This document shows positions 1-8,076 of a stretch of DNA of 64,000 nt, one piece after another. Both the position numbers and the translations under genes were made by a program. The DNA comes from an uncultured Bacilli bacterium (lineage in GTDB: Bacteria; Bacillota_I; Bacilli_A; RF39; UBA660): the NCBI GenBank assembly GCA_934086815.1, contig CAKOIM010000003.1:24925-88924 (forward strand), written 5' to 3'. How positions within the stretch are numbered: position 1 is the first letter of the stretch; the number at the start of each line of letters is the position of its first letter. The notes under the pieces are model-generated. The model ran no database searches. It had not been told where the DNA came from and saw only the letters and a program-made list of their open reading frames with translations.

Positions 1-667
1 CTATCTTTGAAGAAATTCTTTTTCCTGTTTCTCGCCCAAATTTATCAATACATATTCTTTCAATTTCTTTATACATAGATGGTAATCCTTTAGAAAATCC
101 AATATTTCCAATATCAAGTTCATTTTCAATTGAAAGATTAAGCCCACTTAGTTTTTTATGTAATGCATATCTCATTGCTTCTTCTTTGTTGCTAGAATTG
201 ATGTCATTTACCACTTGTGTGCTAATCATTGAATCCTCATATATTTCAAACAATTTTCTTTTAATAGAATCAATTTGTTCAGTTGAATAATTACCATTAG
301 GTAATTGTGATATCATATATAAATTTGGAACAGAATCAATCCACTTATTAATTTCTGAAATATTAGAACAATTTATTAAAGATAGTGATGTAATCATCAA
401 AGAAGATAAATACATTCCTTGATGATTAGTTTTTAACCCAGTATCTAACTCATTAGGATTTAATGAAAGATAGGTACTTTCCATTTTTTCTAACTCAAAT
501 GTTAATTCTTTATCAATATCTTCACTTGTTTTTCCACTATTTACATAAATTGCAATTGCCTTTTGTCTTAATTCTTCAGATACTAAACCTGGATATTTTG
601 AATTTGTAGCATCTATTTTTGAATTAATTAAATTTAGTAAATTCTGATAAGTATTTTCATTAGACAT
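1..667 (-). CDS. Hypothetical protein, 3' end cut off by the window edge
   Basis: An open frame runs from an ATG at 667 to the first base of the window, giving about 222 codons with no stop. A good ribosome binding site (AAAAGGAAG, complement of 677-685) lies 9 nt before the ATG. The product is soluble-looking, rich in Ser, Asn, Glu and Lys, with no signal peptide or membrane segment; it begins MSNENTYQNLLNLINSK. I do not recognise a family. It lies beside a decayed mobilisation gene, so it may belong to an integrated element, but that is inference. The C-terminus is outside the window. Confidence 0.7.
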   Translation of the reverse strand, partial: MSNENTYQNLLNLINSKIDATNSKYPGLVSEELRQKAIAIYVNSGKTSEDIDKELTFELEKMESTYLSLNPNELDTGLKTNHQGMYLSSLMITSLSLINCSNISEINKWIDSVPNLYMISQLPNGNYSTEQIDSIKRKLFEIYEDSMISTQVVNDINSSNKEEAMRYALHKKLSGLNLSIENELDIGNIGFSKGLPSMYKEIERICIDKFGRETGKRISSKI

Positions 668-763
668 AAATATCAACTTCCTTTTAAAGATCTATCTTAT
701 ATGAATATTATATCATTTATTTATTCTTTTTTTAAATTTTTATTGCTATGATTAAAATTATTT

Positions 764-1140
764 TTATCTACATATATCCAAGTCATCTGTCTTATCATAA
801 TTAGAAACAGCTTTGACTTTTTCCTTGTAATAATTTGGTGCATTAACATAGTTAAATAATTCATCTTGTTTAGTAGTACCTCGTGATATTTTAATAACAT
901 CTTCCATATCAAAATCTTCATTATCATAATAATTTTTTACTTCAATAGTAGTTTCATCTTTTGCATATTCATTACCAAATTGTAATATCTATCTAAAGAA
1001 CTTTTTAATTTCCTCCAATATAACATCAATATAATTTTTTAATTTGTTATTTTCGACTGTTAAATTTTGATTTCTAGTAACAAGTGATTTCACTTCTCGT
1101 TTAAGGTTACTATTTTCCTTTTCTTCGTACTTCAATCCAG
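764..1140 (-). pseudogene. C-terminal remnant of a MobV/Pre-type plasmid relaxase
   Basis: One frame reads through a Lys/Glu/Asn-rich coiled-coil (NSNLKREVKSLVTRNQNL..., then EEIKKFFR), a TAG at 989-991, and then continues in the same frame with LQFGNEYAKDETT, YYDNEDFDMEDVIKISRGT and KQDELFNYVNAPNYYK to a TAA at 764. A coiled-coil followed by KKFF..LLQFG..YYDN..D..RGT..DELF is, from memory, the typical tail of plasmid recombination/mobilisation (Pre/MobV) proteins. The N-terminal relaxase domain is absent: upstream sequence runs directly into the neighbouring NDT-like gene. It is therefore a truncated, stop-interrupted remnant. The family call rests on recalled motif similarity. Confidence 0.55.
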
Positions 1141-1146
1141 AAAAAT

Positions 1147-1677
1147 CTAAAATACATCAATTTTATGGCTACTGCTGATATATTCATATATTTTTTCTTT
1201 TGTATTATCTAATTTTTCAGAGACAAATTTAGAAAACATTTTAATATTAAAATCTAATTCATCGGCATAATCTAATTCACCCTTATTTATATATTCATAT
1301 TTAAATATATTAGCAACTTTATCCATAATAGGTGACAACTCATATCTAATATTATTTGATAATTTATTTTTATAAAAATCTGTATTAAAAATATAAATAG
1401 GAACTCTTTTAGCAAAACAATATCCAATTTCAAATCCTACACCAGCGTCATAAGATAATCCATTAAGTCTAGTTATAAATACATCAGTATTATTTAAAGA
1501 CTTCATATCTGCTTCAAATATATTTTTAGAAACATTACCTGCATCGCTAACCTTCAAATTACTATCTTTAAATGGTAAATAAACATTGTCATTTCTAAAT
1601 CTTTTGTTATTTAAAACACTATTATACATAACAACAGAAACTTGTCTATCAAAAAAGCTATACAATTTTATAGCCAA
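1147..1677 (-). CDS. Nucleoside 2-deoxyribosyltransferase-like protein
   Basis: 176 residues. Members of this family swap the base on 2'-deoxyribonucleosides for salvage, or hydrolyse deoxynucleotides. The visible signature is DVFITRLNG...SYDAGVGFEIGYCFAKRVPIY (residues ~65-95): a beta strand, then D.G.GFE.GYA, where the Glu is the usual catalytic nucleophile. Length fits the family. It begins 5 nt after the stop of the MazG-like gene, so the two are probably co-transcribed, with a TMK/UDG pseudogene as the first cistron. Together they resemble the nucleotide-salvage sets carried by phages and plasmids. The 3' end abuts the relaxase remnant directly. Exact substrate is unknown. Confidence 0.75.
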   Translation of the reverse strand: MAIKLYSFFDRQVSVVMYNSVLNNKRFRNDNVYLPFKDSNLKVSDAGNVSKNIFEADMKSLNNTDVFITRLNGLSYDAGVGFEIGYCFAKRVPIYIFNTDFYKNKLSNNIRYELSPIMDKVANIFKYEYINKGELDYADELDFNIKMFSKFVSEKLDNTKEKIYEYISSSHKIDVF

Positions 1678-1682
1678 ATATA

Positions 1683-1997
1683 TTATTTTTCTTCATATTC
1701 CTTAACTCTTGTATTTACTCCATCAATTATTTTATATTCCCTATGTCTATTTTTATTTATTTTCTTTAAAATTTCACTTTCTAAATCAACATTTAAAATT
1801 TCAGATAATCCTAATAAGTAAATCACTACATCAGCGATTTCTTCACCAACATCATCTTTTTTCTTACGCCATGCTTCATATGCCTCAGCCATTTCACCAT
1901 ATGTTAAACAAAACTCTTTATTAATATCTGTAACATTAAATCCTTTATCCAATTTATTTTGATAAACTTCTTTTTGCATTTGTTTTAAATCTATCAT
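1683..1997 (-). CDS. MazG-like nucleotide pyrophosphohydrolase
   Basis: 104 residues, the size of single-domain MazG/RS21-C6-type all-alpha NTP pyrophosphatases, which hydrolyse (d)NTPs to monophosphates. The metal-binding pattern is visible: GEMAEAYEAW (ExxE, residues ~34-43) followed by DVGEEIADVVIYLLGL (ExxD, ~49-64). The C-terminus is basic and then acidic (NKNRHREYKIIDG). The start ATG lies just after the stop of the upstream TMK/UDG pseudogene (1999), indicating an operon, and an NDT-like gene follows. A housecleaning role for non-canonical or excess dNTPs is known for the family; the true substrate here is not readable. Confidence 0.8.
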   Translation of the reverse strand: MIDLKQMQKEVYQNKLDKGFNVTDINKEFCLTYGEMAEAYEAWRKKKDDVGEEIADVVIYLLGLSEILNVDLESEILKKINKNRHREYKIIDGVNTRVKEYEEK

Positions 1998-1998
1998 T

Positions 1999-2634
1999 TT
2001 ATTCTTCCTCCAATACTTTATTTATTATTTTTCTTATTTCGAATATTCTTTTTTCCATAAATTCCGGATGATTTTTAAACCATTTTATATTAAGTGGTGA
2101 TGGATGTGGCAATACAATTGCTAATTTTCCATTAATATAAATCAAATTATTTTCATCAAGAATAGATAAATATGCATTTCTAACTTTTCCTAAACATTCA
2201 GGTGCCATCTTTATATTAAATTTTGTATTGGTATTTCTGTTAACAGATTCGTTTGATGTTATATCAATAAAAAATCCTATATCAGCTTTCGGGAAAACTG
2301 AATTAATATTAGTTACCCAATTTTTATCAACACCTTCCGCCATACGATAAGCAAGAGCGAATGGAACATATCTATCAAACAACATTATTTTATTTTTTAA
2401 GTCTTTTTGAGTTATATTTTTCATTCTTATATATCTATCAGTTGCAAATAAATACGCTTTTAAAATTGAATCTAAAGTTCCTTCTTTCGCCATGTACTTT
2501 AGTTCTCAACCAATATTTGTTTCAAATTCTTTCGAGATTTCAAAATCTACATCTAATTCTAAATAATAATCTTTTCTTATTTGCACCAATGCAGTTTTTC
2601 CACAATTATCTAATCCTTCAAAAATTACTAACAC
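1999..2634 (-). pseudogene. Chimera: thymidylate kinase 5' part fused to uracil-DNA glycosylase 3' end, with a nonsense codon
   Basis: From a GTG at 2634 (preceded by GAGGTG) one frame begins LVIFEGLDNCGKT, a P-loop typical of thymidylate kinases, reaches an in-frame TGA at 2506-2508, and continues in the same frame as an open 164-codon stretch. That stretch holds more kinase sequence (YLFATDRYIRM, FDRYVPFALAYRMAEG) but ends with VLPHPSPLNIKWFKNHPEF, the HPSPLN motif and C-terminus of uracil-DNA glycosylase-type proteins. Few residues separate the P-loop from the next helix, so some sequence may also be lost there. I read it as a deletion fusing two neighbouring genes, plus a point nonsense. 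A restart at ATG 2493 would make a protein without a P-loop. TGA is a stop elsewhere in this window, so read-through as Trp is unlikely. Confidence 0.7.
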
Positions 2635-2683
2635 ACTAATCACCTCATCTATGTTTATATTATAACATTGAACAAAAGATTTT

Positions 2684-2714
2684 ACAAAAAAGATACTTTC
2701 TTTAACAAAGTACC
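2684..2714 (-). terminator. Rho-independent terminator after the amidase fragment
   Basis: On the minus strand GGTACTTT pairs with AAAGTATC across a short GTTAAAG-type loop and is followed by six T. It sits just downstream of the truncated amidase gene and would end leftward transcripts before the nucleotide-salvage remnants. Confidence 0.6.
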
Positions 2715-2765
2715 TTTATTACTTGTATTTACTTATCCTTATAACTATTCTTTTCATTTTTGGAT

Positions 2766-2903
2766 TTATCCTATTCCTCCATGTCCAGCATCAACAATTA
2801 TAATTTTTCCTTGCAAAGGTAAACTTGCCTTAACAGGAAAAATACTAAAAAGGCTAATAAGAACGCAAAAAGACAAAACCATATTAATGTAATAATTTTT
2901 CAT
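2766..2903 (-). pseudogene. Truncated N-acetylmuramoyl-L-alanine amidase (CwlD-type), N-terminal fragment
   Basis: From ATG 2903 the frame encodes a hydrophobic signal segment, the end of a signal peptide (FPVKASLPLQ) and then GKIIIVDAGHGGIG before a TAA at 2766. IIIVDAGHGG is the first zinc-ligand motif of Amidase_3 enzymes; a functional protein would continue for about 180 residues with the Glu and second His. In Bacillus cwlD lies close downstream of rplM-rpsI, the same neighbourhood as here, which supports an eroded cwlD. CwlD makes muramic-delta-lactam in spore cortex, so its loss matters for any claim of sporulation. Only 45 residues remain. Confidence 0.65.
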
Positions 2904-3010
2904 ATTAAAATTTTATGTTTTTTATTACTAATTATTTACAATTCAATAAAATCAAATCGCAAAAAAATTCAAACTAGTAGACAATACAATCAAAAATAAA
3001 AAAGAATTTA

Positions 3011-3838
3011 TCAGTCTTTATCATAGTCATCTAAAAATGATTTATAAACCCCATCTTCTTTTGTTCCTAAAACACAATTTAAATTAATATTATCTAATGA
3101 TTTAAATATATTATAATCAATATCCGAATTTTCTTTTCTTAATTTTGTTATTAATTCCTTTATAACTTGTCTTTTACTATGATTTGAATTTTCATCAACC
3201 TTTAAAGAAAACTTACATGCACAATTAATAAATGTTAAATCATTATACTTAGCCCATGAAATAATATCATTTTCTTTTACCATATAAAGAGGTCTTATTA
3301 ATTCCAAACCAACATAATTATCACTATGAAGCTTAGGCATCATTGTTTTAACTTCTGAACCATAAAACATAGATAATAATGTAGTTTCTATAACATCATC
3401 AAAGTGATGACCTAGGGCAATTTTATTACAACCTAATTCTTCGGCTTTACTATATAAAAAACCTCTCCGCATCCTAGCACATAAATAACATGGGCTTTTA
3501 CCACCAGCTAAATCTACCACATTAAAAATATCACTTGAAAATATTTCTAAATCAACATTTAATGTTTTAGCATTTTCCTTTATCATATTCAAATTTTTTT
3601 CATTATATCCTGGATTCATACATACATATTTTGCTTCAAATTTAAATTTACCGTGTTTTATTAATTCTTCAATACATTTAGCAAGTAAAAATGAATCCTT
3701 ACCCCCAGAAATACAAACCATAATTTTATCATTTTCTTGAATTAAATTATATTCCATTACAGCTTTTACAAATTTAGACCATATTTCTTTTCTAAATCTT
3801 TTTATTATGCTTCTTTCAATTTCTTTATATCTATTCAT
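3011..3838 (-). CDS. TtcA-like tRNA 2-thiolation PP-loop ATPase
   Basis: About 275 residues. N-type PP-loop ATPase with the pyrophosphate loop CISGGKDSFLLAKC (~47-60 from the chosen start), a CxxC pair (SPCYLCARMRRG) and GHHFDDVIETTLLSMFYGSE, the arrangement of TtcA/TtuA enzymes that adenylate and thiolate tRNA (C32 or U54), usually with a [4Fe-4S] cluster. A further C.C pair (INCACKF) follows. I chose ATG 3838, which overlaps the stop of the upstream methyltransferase (TAATGAATAG); an upstream in-frame ATG at 3856 is possible. The pair are translationally coupled RNA-modification genes. Which tRNA position is modified cannot be read. Confidence 0.8.
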   Translation of the reverse strand: MNRYKEIERSIIKRFRKEIWSKFVKAVMEYNLIQENDKIMVCISGGKDSFLLAKCIEELIKHGKFKFEAKYVCMNPGYNEKNLNMIKENAKTLNVDLEIFSSDIFNVVDLAGGKSPCYLCARMRRGFLYSKAEELGCNKIALGHHFDDVIETTLLSMFYGSEVKTMMPKLHSDNYVGLELIRPLYMVKENDIISWAKYNDLTFINCACKFSLKVDENSNHSKRQVIKELITKLRKENSDIDYNIFKSLDNINLNCVLGTKEDGVYKSFLDDYDKD

Positions 3839-4700
3839 TACTTTGCCATCTCCCATAAATACCGCAAGGTAAGATAAGATTATTATTAGTAATTGGTAAC
3901 CCTACTTCACCAGAATCTACCATTCCACCATATTTCTTTTCCATTTTTAATTTTAATATATTATATAAAACTTGACTAGATAAACCTGTTGTATAAGCAT
4001 TAATTAAAAAGAATAAAGGCTTATCACTTAATATTAACATACATCTTTCAATTAATTGATCTAAATTTTTTTCTAACTTCCAAACTTCACCGCTCGGACC
4101 TCTTCCATAACTTGGCGGATCCATTACTATCGCATCATATTTATTACCCCTTCTAATTTCCCTCTCAACAAATTTTAAACAATCATCAACTAAAAATTTA
4201 ATATAATTATTTTCTATGCCACTTAATTTTGCATTTTCTTTAGCCCAATTAACCATTCCTTTAGATGAATCAACATGAACTACTAATTCTGCGCCAGCCC
4301 TACTACAGGCAACCGTTGCTCCACCTGTGTAAGCAAATAAATTTAAAACCTTTATATTTCGTTTAGACGCTTTAATCTTGCTCATCATAAAATCCCAATT
4401 AGTAGCTTGCTCCGGAAATAAACCGGTGTGCTTAAAATTAGTCGGACTTACTTTAAAACGTAAATCTTTATATTTAACTGTCCAAAAATCTGGTAAACTT
4501 CTTTTAAAGTCCCAATGTCCTCCACCATCATTAGATCTAACATAAGATGCATTTACATTATCCCAAATTTTATTTTCTATTCTTGGCCACATAGCTTGAG
4601 GTTCTGGTCTTCTTAAAATAATATTACCCCAACGTTCTAATTTTTCACCATTTCCAGCATCAATACATTCATAATCTTTCCATTCATTACTTAATCTCAT
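3831..4700 (-). CDS. Class I SAM-dependent methyltransferase, RlmI/RlmK-like (COG1092 type)
   Basis: 289 residues. The N-terminal third (YECIDAGNGEKLERWGNIILRRPEPQA split across residues 10-36) is the small N-terminal domain of this group. The Rossmann domain shows LNLFAYTGGATVACSRAGA (motif I), HVDSSKGMVNWAKENAKLSG (motif II) and the catalytic/target-base motif VMDPPSYGRGP. These features fit bacterial 23S rRNA methyltransferases of the RlmI/RlmK/L class. GGAAGAGG lies 7 nt before ATG 4700. It is the first gene of a two-gene unit with the TtcA-like gene, which begins inside its last codons. The exact rRNA target is unknown. Confidence 0.8.
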   Translation of the reverse strand: MRLSNEWKDYECIDAGNGEKLERWGNIILRRPEPQAMWPRIENKIWDNVNASYVRSNDGGGHWDFKRSLPDFWTVKYKDLRFKVSPTNFKHTGLFPEQATNWDFMMSKIKASKRNIKVLNLFAYTGGATVACSRAGAELVVHVDSSKGMVNWAKENAKLSGIENNYIKFLVDDCLKFVEREIRRGNKYDAIVMDPPSYGRGPSGEVWKLEKNLDQLIERCMLILSDKPLFFLINAYTTGLSSQVLYNILKLKMEKKYGGMVDSGEVGLPITNNNLILPCGIYGRWQSNE

Positions 4701-4751
4701 AATTTCGCCTCTTCCATATTTTACTAAAATAACTACTAATTAGCAATAAAA

Positions 4752-6119
4752 TTAATACAAAGATAATATAACTCTAAAAGTTTTATCTCCTCTTGATAAG
4801 GCATCAGTTATACCAAAGTCAAATATTCCCGAATAACTTCCACCTCTAAAAGAACCTCCTCTTTTCACCCAGGGATAAGATACCGTTGCAAAATAAGCAT
4901 TATTTCCATTCCATGTTTTATTAGCAATTTTATTTGATATAACTTCCCCCATCATATCTCCGACTTGACTTCTACTATAATCAAATTTATCACTTGGTTT
5001 ATAAAAAGTATAATATCTTTTATTTTGTGGTAAAGCTCCATAAAATCCTCCCAAATTATTATTAATTGGATAGTCACTTACAATTCCCATTACACATTCC
5101 CAAGAACCTCCGGCTAAATCATATATTCCATAAATAGTACCAGTCGAAGAAGCACCAGTTCCGTAATATGGATAATCATAAGTATATGGGCATCTATAAC
5201 TTCCTCCATTAATCGCAGTACCCGCTGAACATCCAGTTACAACTTTATCCCAATTGTCATTTCCCATTGCAGTATTTAAAAATATTAATCTCTCACTACC
5301 TGTATACTCTGAATTATTTCTTTTCCCATAATTAGAATAAGATAAAGCAGCCATTGCTCCATATTCCATATTAGTTATAATTCTTGTTGAAACATCTAAA
5401 CCATAACTATCTTTAATACTAGTCGCATACGTCCACATTTGTGCCATGTTTAAGTTAACAAGTGTTGGCTTAGTAGCTAATATTTTAATAATACCATCTT
5501 CTAAAGTAGGTTCAAATTTAGCTATCCAAAAACCGTTTAATTCTTTTGTTTCTCCATTAACATTAACACTAAAAGCCGGATGTGTATAAAATAGCCCATT
5601 TTTAACATCGGTTTTTTTAAGAGTTTCATTATTTACAAAATTAACTTCAAGCATTTGTTCTTCAATAGGTTTAAATTCAACATTAAATAATTTATATTCA
5701 AATCGAGGAATCCACACAAAAAAACCTAAAACATCACTCTTATTTACTACTGTATTTGCATCACTATTTTCATAATACTCTTTTTTCTCATCTTTTACTA
5801 CTACAGCATTTGCCCAATTAAATTCTTTATAAGAATACCACTTTTCATGAATATTTGCTTTTTTCCATGCTCCGCCATCATAATAAACAGGTATTAAATT
5901 TTTATAAACTTCCGGATAAGCTCCATTTAACACATCTTCTTTATATATTGCATATTCCATTGGCTTTCCATCAAAAACTGGTTTTACTACTTCAATATCA
6001 TTACTTTTATATACTATATTATTTTTTGTTTCATACTTATAATAAAAAACACCTAAAAATATGCCTAAAAAAATACTAAAACACAATATAAAAAACTCAC
6101 TTTTTCTTATTTTTACCAC
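4752..6119 (-). CDS. Membrane-anchored FGE-sulfatase-like (SUMF1-fold) surface protein
   Basis: 455 residues, GTG start at 6119 with GGGAG 8 nt upstream. An N-terminal membrane anchor (residues ~9-27, FFILCFSIFLGIFLGVFYY) is followed by an extracellular region. The motifs IPVYYDGGAWKKAN, FFVWIPRFEYKLFN, FWIAKFEPT, TNMEYGAMAALSYSNYG, YGIYDLAGGSWECVMG and VKRGGSFRGGSYSG give the order of a formylglycine-generating-enzyme/C-type-lectin-like fold (G.WE.V, RGGSF, FRV). It is rich in Tyr, Asn and Gly. I recall large families of such exported proteins in uncultured gut Firmicutes; their ligands are unknown. A catalytic sulfatase-activating role is unlikely because it lies outside the membrane. Confidence 0.7.
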   Translation of the reverse strand: MVKIRKSEFFILCFSIFLGIFLGVFYYKYETKNNIVYKSNDIEVVKPVFDGKPMEYAIYKEDVLNGAYPEVYKNLIPVYYDGGAWKKANIHEKWYSYKEFNWANAVVVKDEKKEYYENSDANTVVNKSDVLGFFVWIPRFEYKLFNVEFKPIEEQMLEVNFVNNETLKKTDVKNGLFYTHPAFSVNVNGETKELNGFWIAKFEPTLEDGIIKILATKPTLVNLNMAQMWTYATSIKDSYGLDVSTRIITNMEYGAMAALSYSNYGKRNNSEYTGSERLIFLNTAMGNDNWDKVVTGCSAGTAINGGSYRCPYTYDYPYYGTGASSTGTIYGIYDLAGGSWECVMGIVSDYPINNNLGGFYGALPQNKRYYTFYKPSDKFDYSRSQVGDMMGEVISNKIANKTWNGNNAYFATVSYPWVKRGGSFRGGSYSGIFDFGITDALSRGDKTFRVILSLY

Positions 6120-6176
6120 GATATTTACTCCCTATACTACTATTTAAGTATAAAATAATAATTACATTATTGCAAA

Positions 6177-6212
6177 CAAAAACTCCATAACTCAACGTTA
6201 TGAAGTTTAAAA
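6177..6212 (-). terminator. Terminator after rplM-rpsI
   Basis: On the minus strand AAACTTCATAAC and GTTATGGAGT form a stem around TTGA, followed by TTTTTG. It starts immediately after the rpsI stop codon. Confidence 0.65.
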
Positions 6213-6214
6213 TA

Positions 6215-6634
6215 TTATCTCTTAGAGAATTGTGGAGCTCTACGAGCTTTTCTAAGACCATATTTTTTACGTTCTTTAACTCTTGGATCTCTTGTAATAA
6301 ATCCAGCATTTTTAAGAATATGTCTATAACTATCTTCTCTAGTTTGATCAGTATTAGCATCAAATTTTAATAATGCTCTAGTAATACCTAAACGTATAGC
6401 ACCAGTTTGACCTGAAAAACCTCCACCGTTAACTTTAATGTCAATATCAAATCTATTTTCATTATTTGTTGCTACAAGTGGTTGTTTTAAATCCATTACT
6501 AAAGTAGCATATGGCATATATTCATTAACATCAACACCATTAACTGTAATATTACCAGTTCCACCTACTAATCTTACTTGTGCAACACTTCTTTTTCTTC
6601 TTCCAGTCGCAGTCCATTCTTGTTTCTTACTCAT
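6215..6634 (-). CDS. rpsI: 30S ribosomal protein S9
   Basis: 139 residues. S9 binds the head of the 30S subunit, and its basic tail reaches the P-site tRNA. Diagnostic segments are [13 protein letters not shown] near the N-terminus, [21 protein letters not shown] in the middle and the terminal [24 protein letters not shown] stretch (quoted in part: [17 protein letters not shown]), ending in the conserved S-K-R. Length is slightly above the usual ~130 because of the N-terminal MSKKQEWTA. It follows rplM by 8 nt, the universal L13-S9 operon, and ends at a hairpin terminator. Confidence 0.98.
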   Translation of the reverse strand: MSKKQEWTATGRRKRSVAQVRLVGGTGNITVNGVDVNEYMPYATLVMDLKQPLVATNNENRFDIDIKVNGGGFSGQTGAIRLGITRALLKFDANTDQTREDSYRHILKNAGFITRDPRVKERKKYGLRKARRAPQFSKR

Positions 6635-6642
6635 AATTCCTC

Positions 6643-7074
6643 CTATTTAATTTCCATAACCATTGGTTTTTGTGCTTCATGTTTATGTTCAGCACCACTA
6701 TAAACAAATAGTTTTTTACCCATAGCTCTTCCTAAACGATTGTGAGGAAGCATTCCTTTAACAGCTCTTTCTACCATTTCTTCTGGATATCTTTCGATCA
6801 TAACTTTTGCAGTTCTTTCTCTTAATCCACCTGGATATCCACTATGATTGTAATACTTCTTATCTTCTAATTTATTACCAGTTAAAACAACTTTTGAAGC
6901 ATTAACTATAATTACATAATCACCACAATCAACATGAGGAGTATAAGTAACTTTATGTTTCCCACGTAATACGTGAGCAGCTTGAGTAGCTATACGACCT
7001 AAAGTCTTTCCTTCAGCATCAATAACATACCATTTTCTTTCAATATTTTCTTTTTTTTGCATAAATGTTTTCAT
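6643..7074 (-). CDS. rplM: 50S ribosomal protein L13
   Basis: 143 residues. L13 is an early-assembly 23S rRNA-binding protein. Recognisable segments: [75 protein letters not shown] lies about 10 nt before the ATG. A sigma-A-type promoter lies ~85-115 bp upstream, leaving an ~80 nt leader; in many Firmicutes this operon is autoregulated through an L13-binding leader, so a similar element is plausible but I did not fold it. rpsI follows. In Bacillus truA precedes this operon; here a DUF218 gene and an Rpn remnant lie between. Confidence 0.98.
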   Translation of the reverse strand: MKTFMQKKENIERKWYVIDAEGKTLGRIATQAAHVLRGKHKVTYTPHVDCGDYVIIVNASKVVLTGNKLEDKKYYNHSGYPGGLRERTAKVMIERYPEEMVERAVKGMLPHNRLGRAMGKKLFVYSGAEHKHEAQKPMVMEIK

Positions 7075-7159
7075 AAATACTATCCTTCCATTAACATATG
7101 TTCACAGTTTAATTTTCCCACGACTAAACCACTCACATAAATAAAATGTACCGATTAAA

Positions 7160-7188
7160 ATTATATGAAAAAAAAAGCAAAAAGTCAA
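7160..7188 (-). promoter_or_regulatory. Sigma-A-type promoter of rplM-rpsI
   Basis: Reading the minus strand, TTGACT (complement of 7183-7188) and TATAAT (complement of 7160-7165) are separated by exactly 17 bp. Predicted start about 7152, leaving an ~80 nt leader before rplM that could host the known L13 autoregulatory structure. Confidence 0.75.
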
Positions 7189-7229
7189 ATCATTTTAGCC
7201 ATTTTCTTAAAATAATGTATATTTTTTTA

Positions 7230-7886
7230 CTATTTTCTTCTTTTTAAAGAAAAATCATCTCTACATAATAATTCTTCATCATCTATTTTACCGCTTTTGG
7301 CATAATATAAAAGATTTATTAATTCTAAGAATATTGCTTTTTTACCTGACAATGATTTATCCCAAGAATCAATATCTGTAATTCCATCTTTTGCTCCCCA
7401 GTATTGAATTACCGAAGTATTACCTAACAATCCTAAATAGTGCATTAATAACATAGTACATCTTCTAATATGAAAATCAGATGTTATTACTGTGAATGTT
7501 GTATTTTTAGGATTTTCCATCAGTTTTATTGTGTTTATTACATTTTCAAACGTATTTCTTGATTGATCTTCTAATACAATGTCTTTTAATATATCCATAC
7601 TAACGCCTTTACTAATAATATAATTAAACATTTTCAAAGCTTCAGTTATCGATCTATCAGTATTAAGAAACCCAACACCTCCAGATAAGACAATTTTATC
7701 AAGCAACCCCTTTTCATATAATTTTAATGCCGCATCTACTCTATTATACATAGAAATTCCGCCAAAAACTAAGCCAACATTTCTTTGAATAATAGTTTTA
7801 GGTTCTTTTGCAAATACTATTTTTTCTTTAATATCTTTATCAAATCCGATTATTTCTAAATAACTTGTTTCAGATAATTTTTTCAT
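7230..7886 (-). CDS. YdcF/DUF218-family protein
   Basis: 218 residues. DUF218 proteins (YdcF, SanA, ElyC relatives) are linked to cell-envelope processes, but the reaction is not established. Visible family features: VGLVFGGISMYNRVDAALKLYEKG (first strand, Gly pair and helix), KIVLSGGVG, the acidic/asparagine motif LEDQSRNTFENV and FTVITSDFHIRRC with a conserved His/Arg. No signal peptide or membrane segment is visible, unlike SanA/ElyC, so this is a soluble YdcF-like form. ATG 7886 is preceded by GGGG at ~5 nt. It appears to be a stand-alone transcription unit. Confidence 0.75.
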   Translation of the reverse strand: MKKLSETSYLEIIGFDKDIKEKIVFAKEPKTIIQRNVGLVFGGISMYNRVDAALKLYEKGLLDKIVLSGGVGFLNTDRSITEALKMFNYIISKGVSMDILKDIVLEDQSRNTFENVINTIKLMENPKNTTFTVITSDFHIRRCTMLLMHYLGLLGNTSVIQYWGAKDGITDIDSWDKSLSGKKAIFLELINLLYYAKSGKIDDEELLCRDDFSLKRRK

Positions 7887-8076
7887 ATTTCCCCCATTAG
7901 TTAATCATATATTATATTATTTTAGACTTTATGTCAATTTTTTTGTAACAACGAAATTGTTATAAATTACCAAAAATTACGCAAATATTACAACTTATGT
8001 TGAACTTTGACGAGCACTTTTACTTGCTTTTTTAATTATTGAGATTTATTATATAAACTTATTAAAGGATGCTTTT

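Noticed and set aside
721..927. Open frame of 68 codons on the minus strand
   Set aside because: It is out of frame with the relaxase-like sequence occupying the same strand and region, has no ribosome binding site and an implausible Met/Ile/Asn-rich composition.
2506..2508. In-frame TGA as a Trp codon (genetic code 4)
   Set aside because: TGA terminates rsmG and ricT and forms the ATGA stop/start overlap before truA; conserved proteins here use TGG for Trp and contain no internal TGA.
2668..2892. Plus-strand open frame of 74 codons
   Set aside because: It is antisense to the amidase fragment, whose signal peptide and VDAGHGG motif explain this sequence.
6097..6363. Minus-strand open frame of 88 codons overlapping rpsI
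   Set aside because: Alternative-frame shadow of the S9 gene and its terminator.
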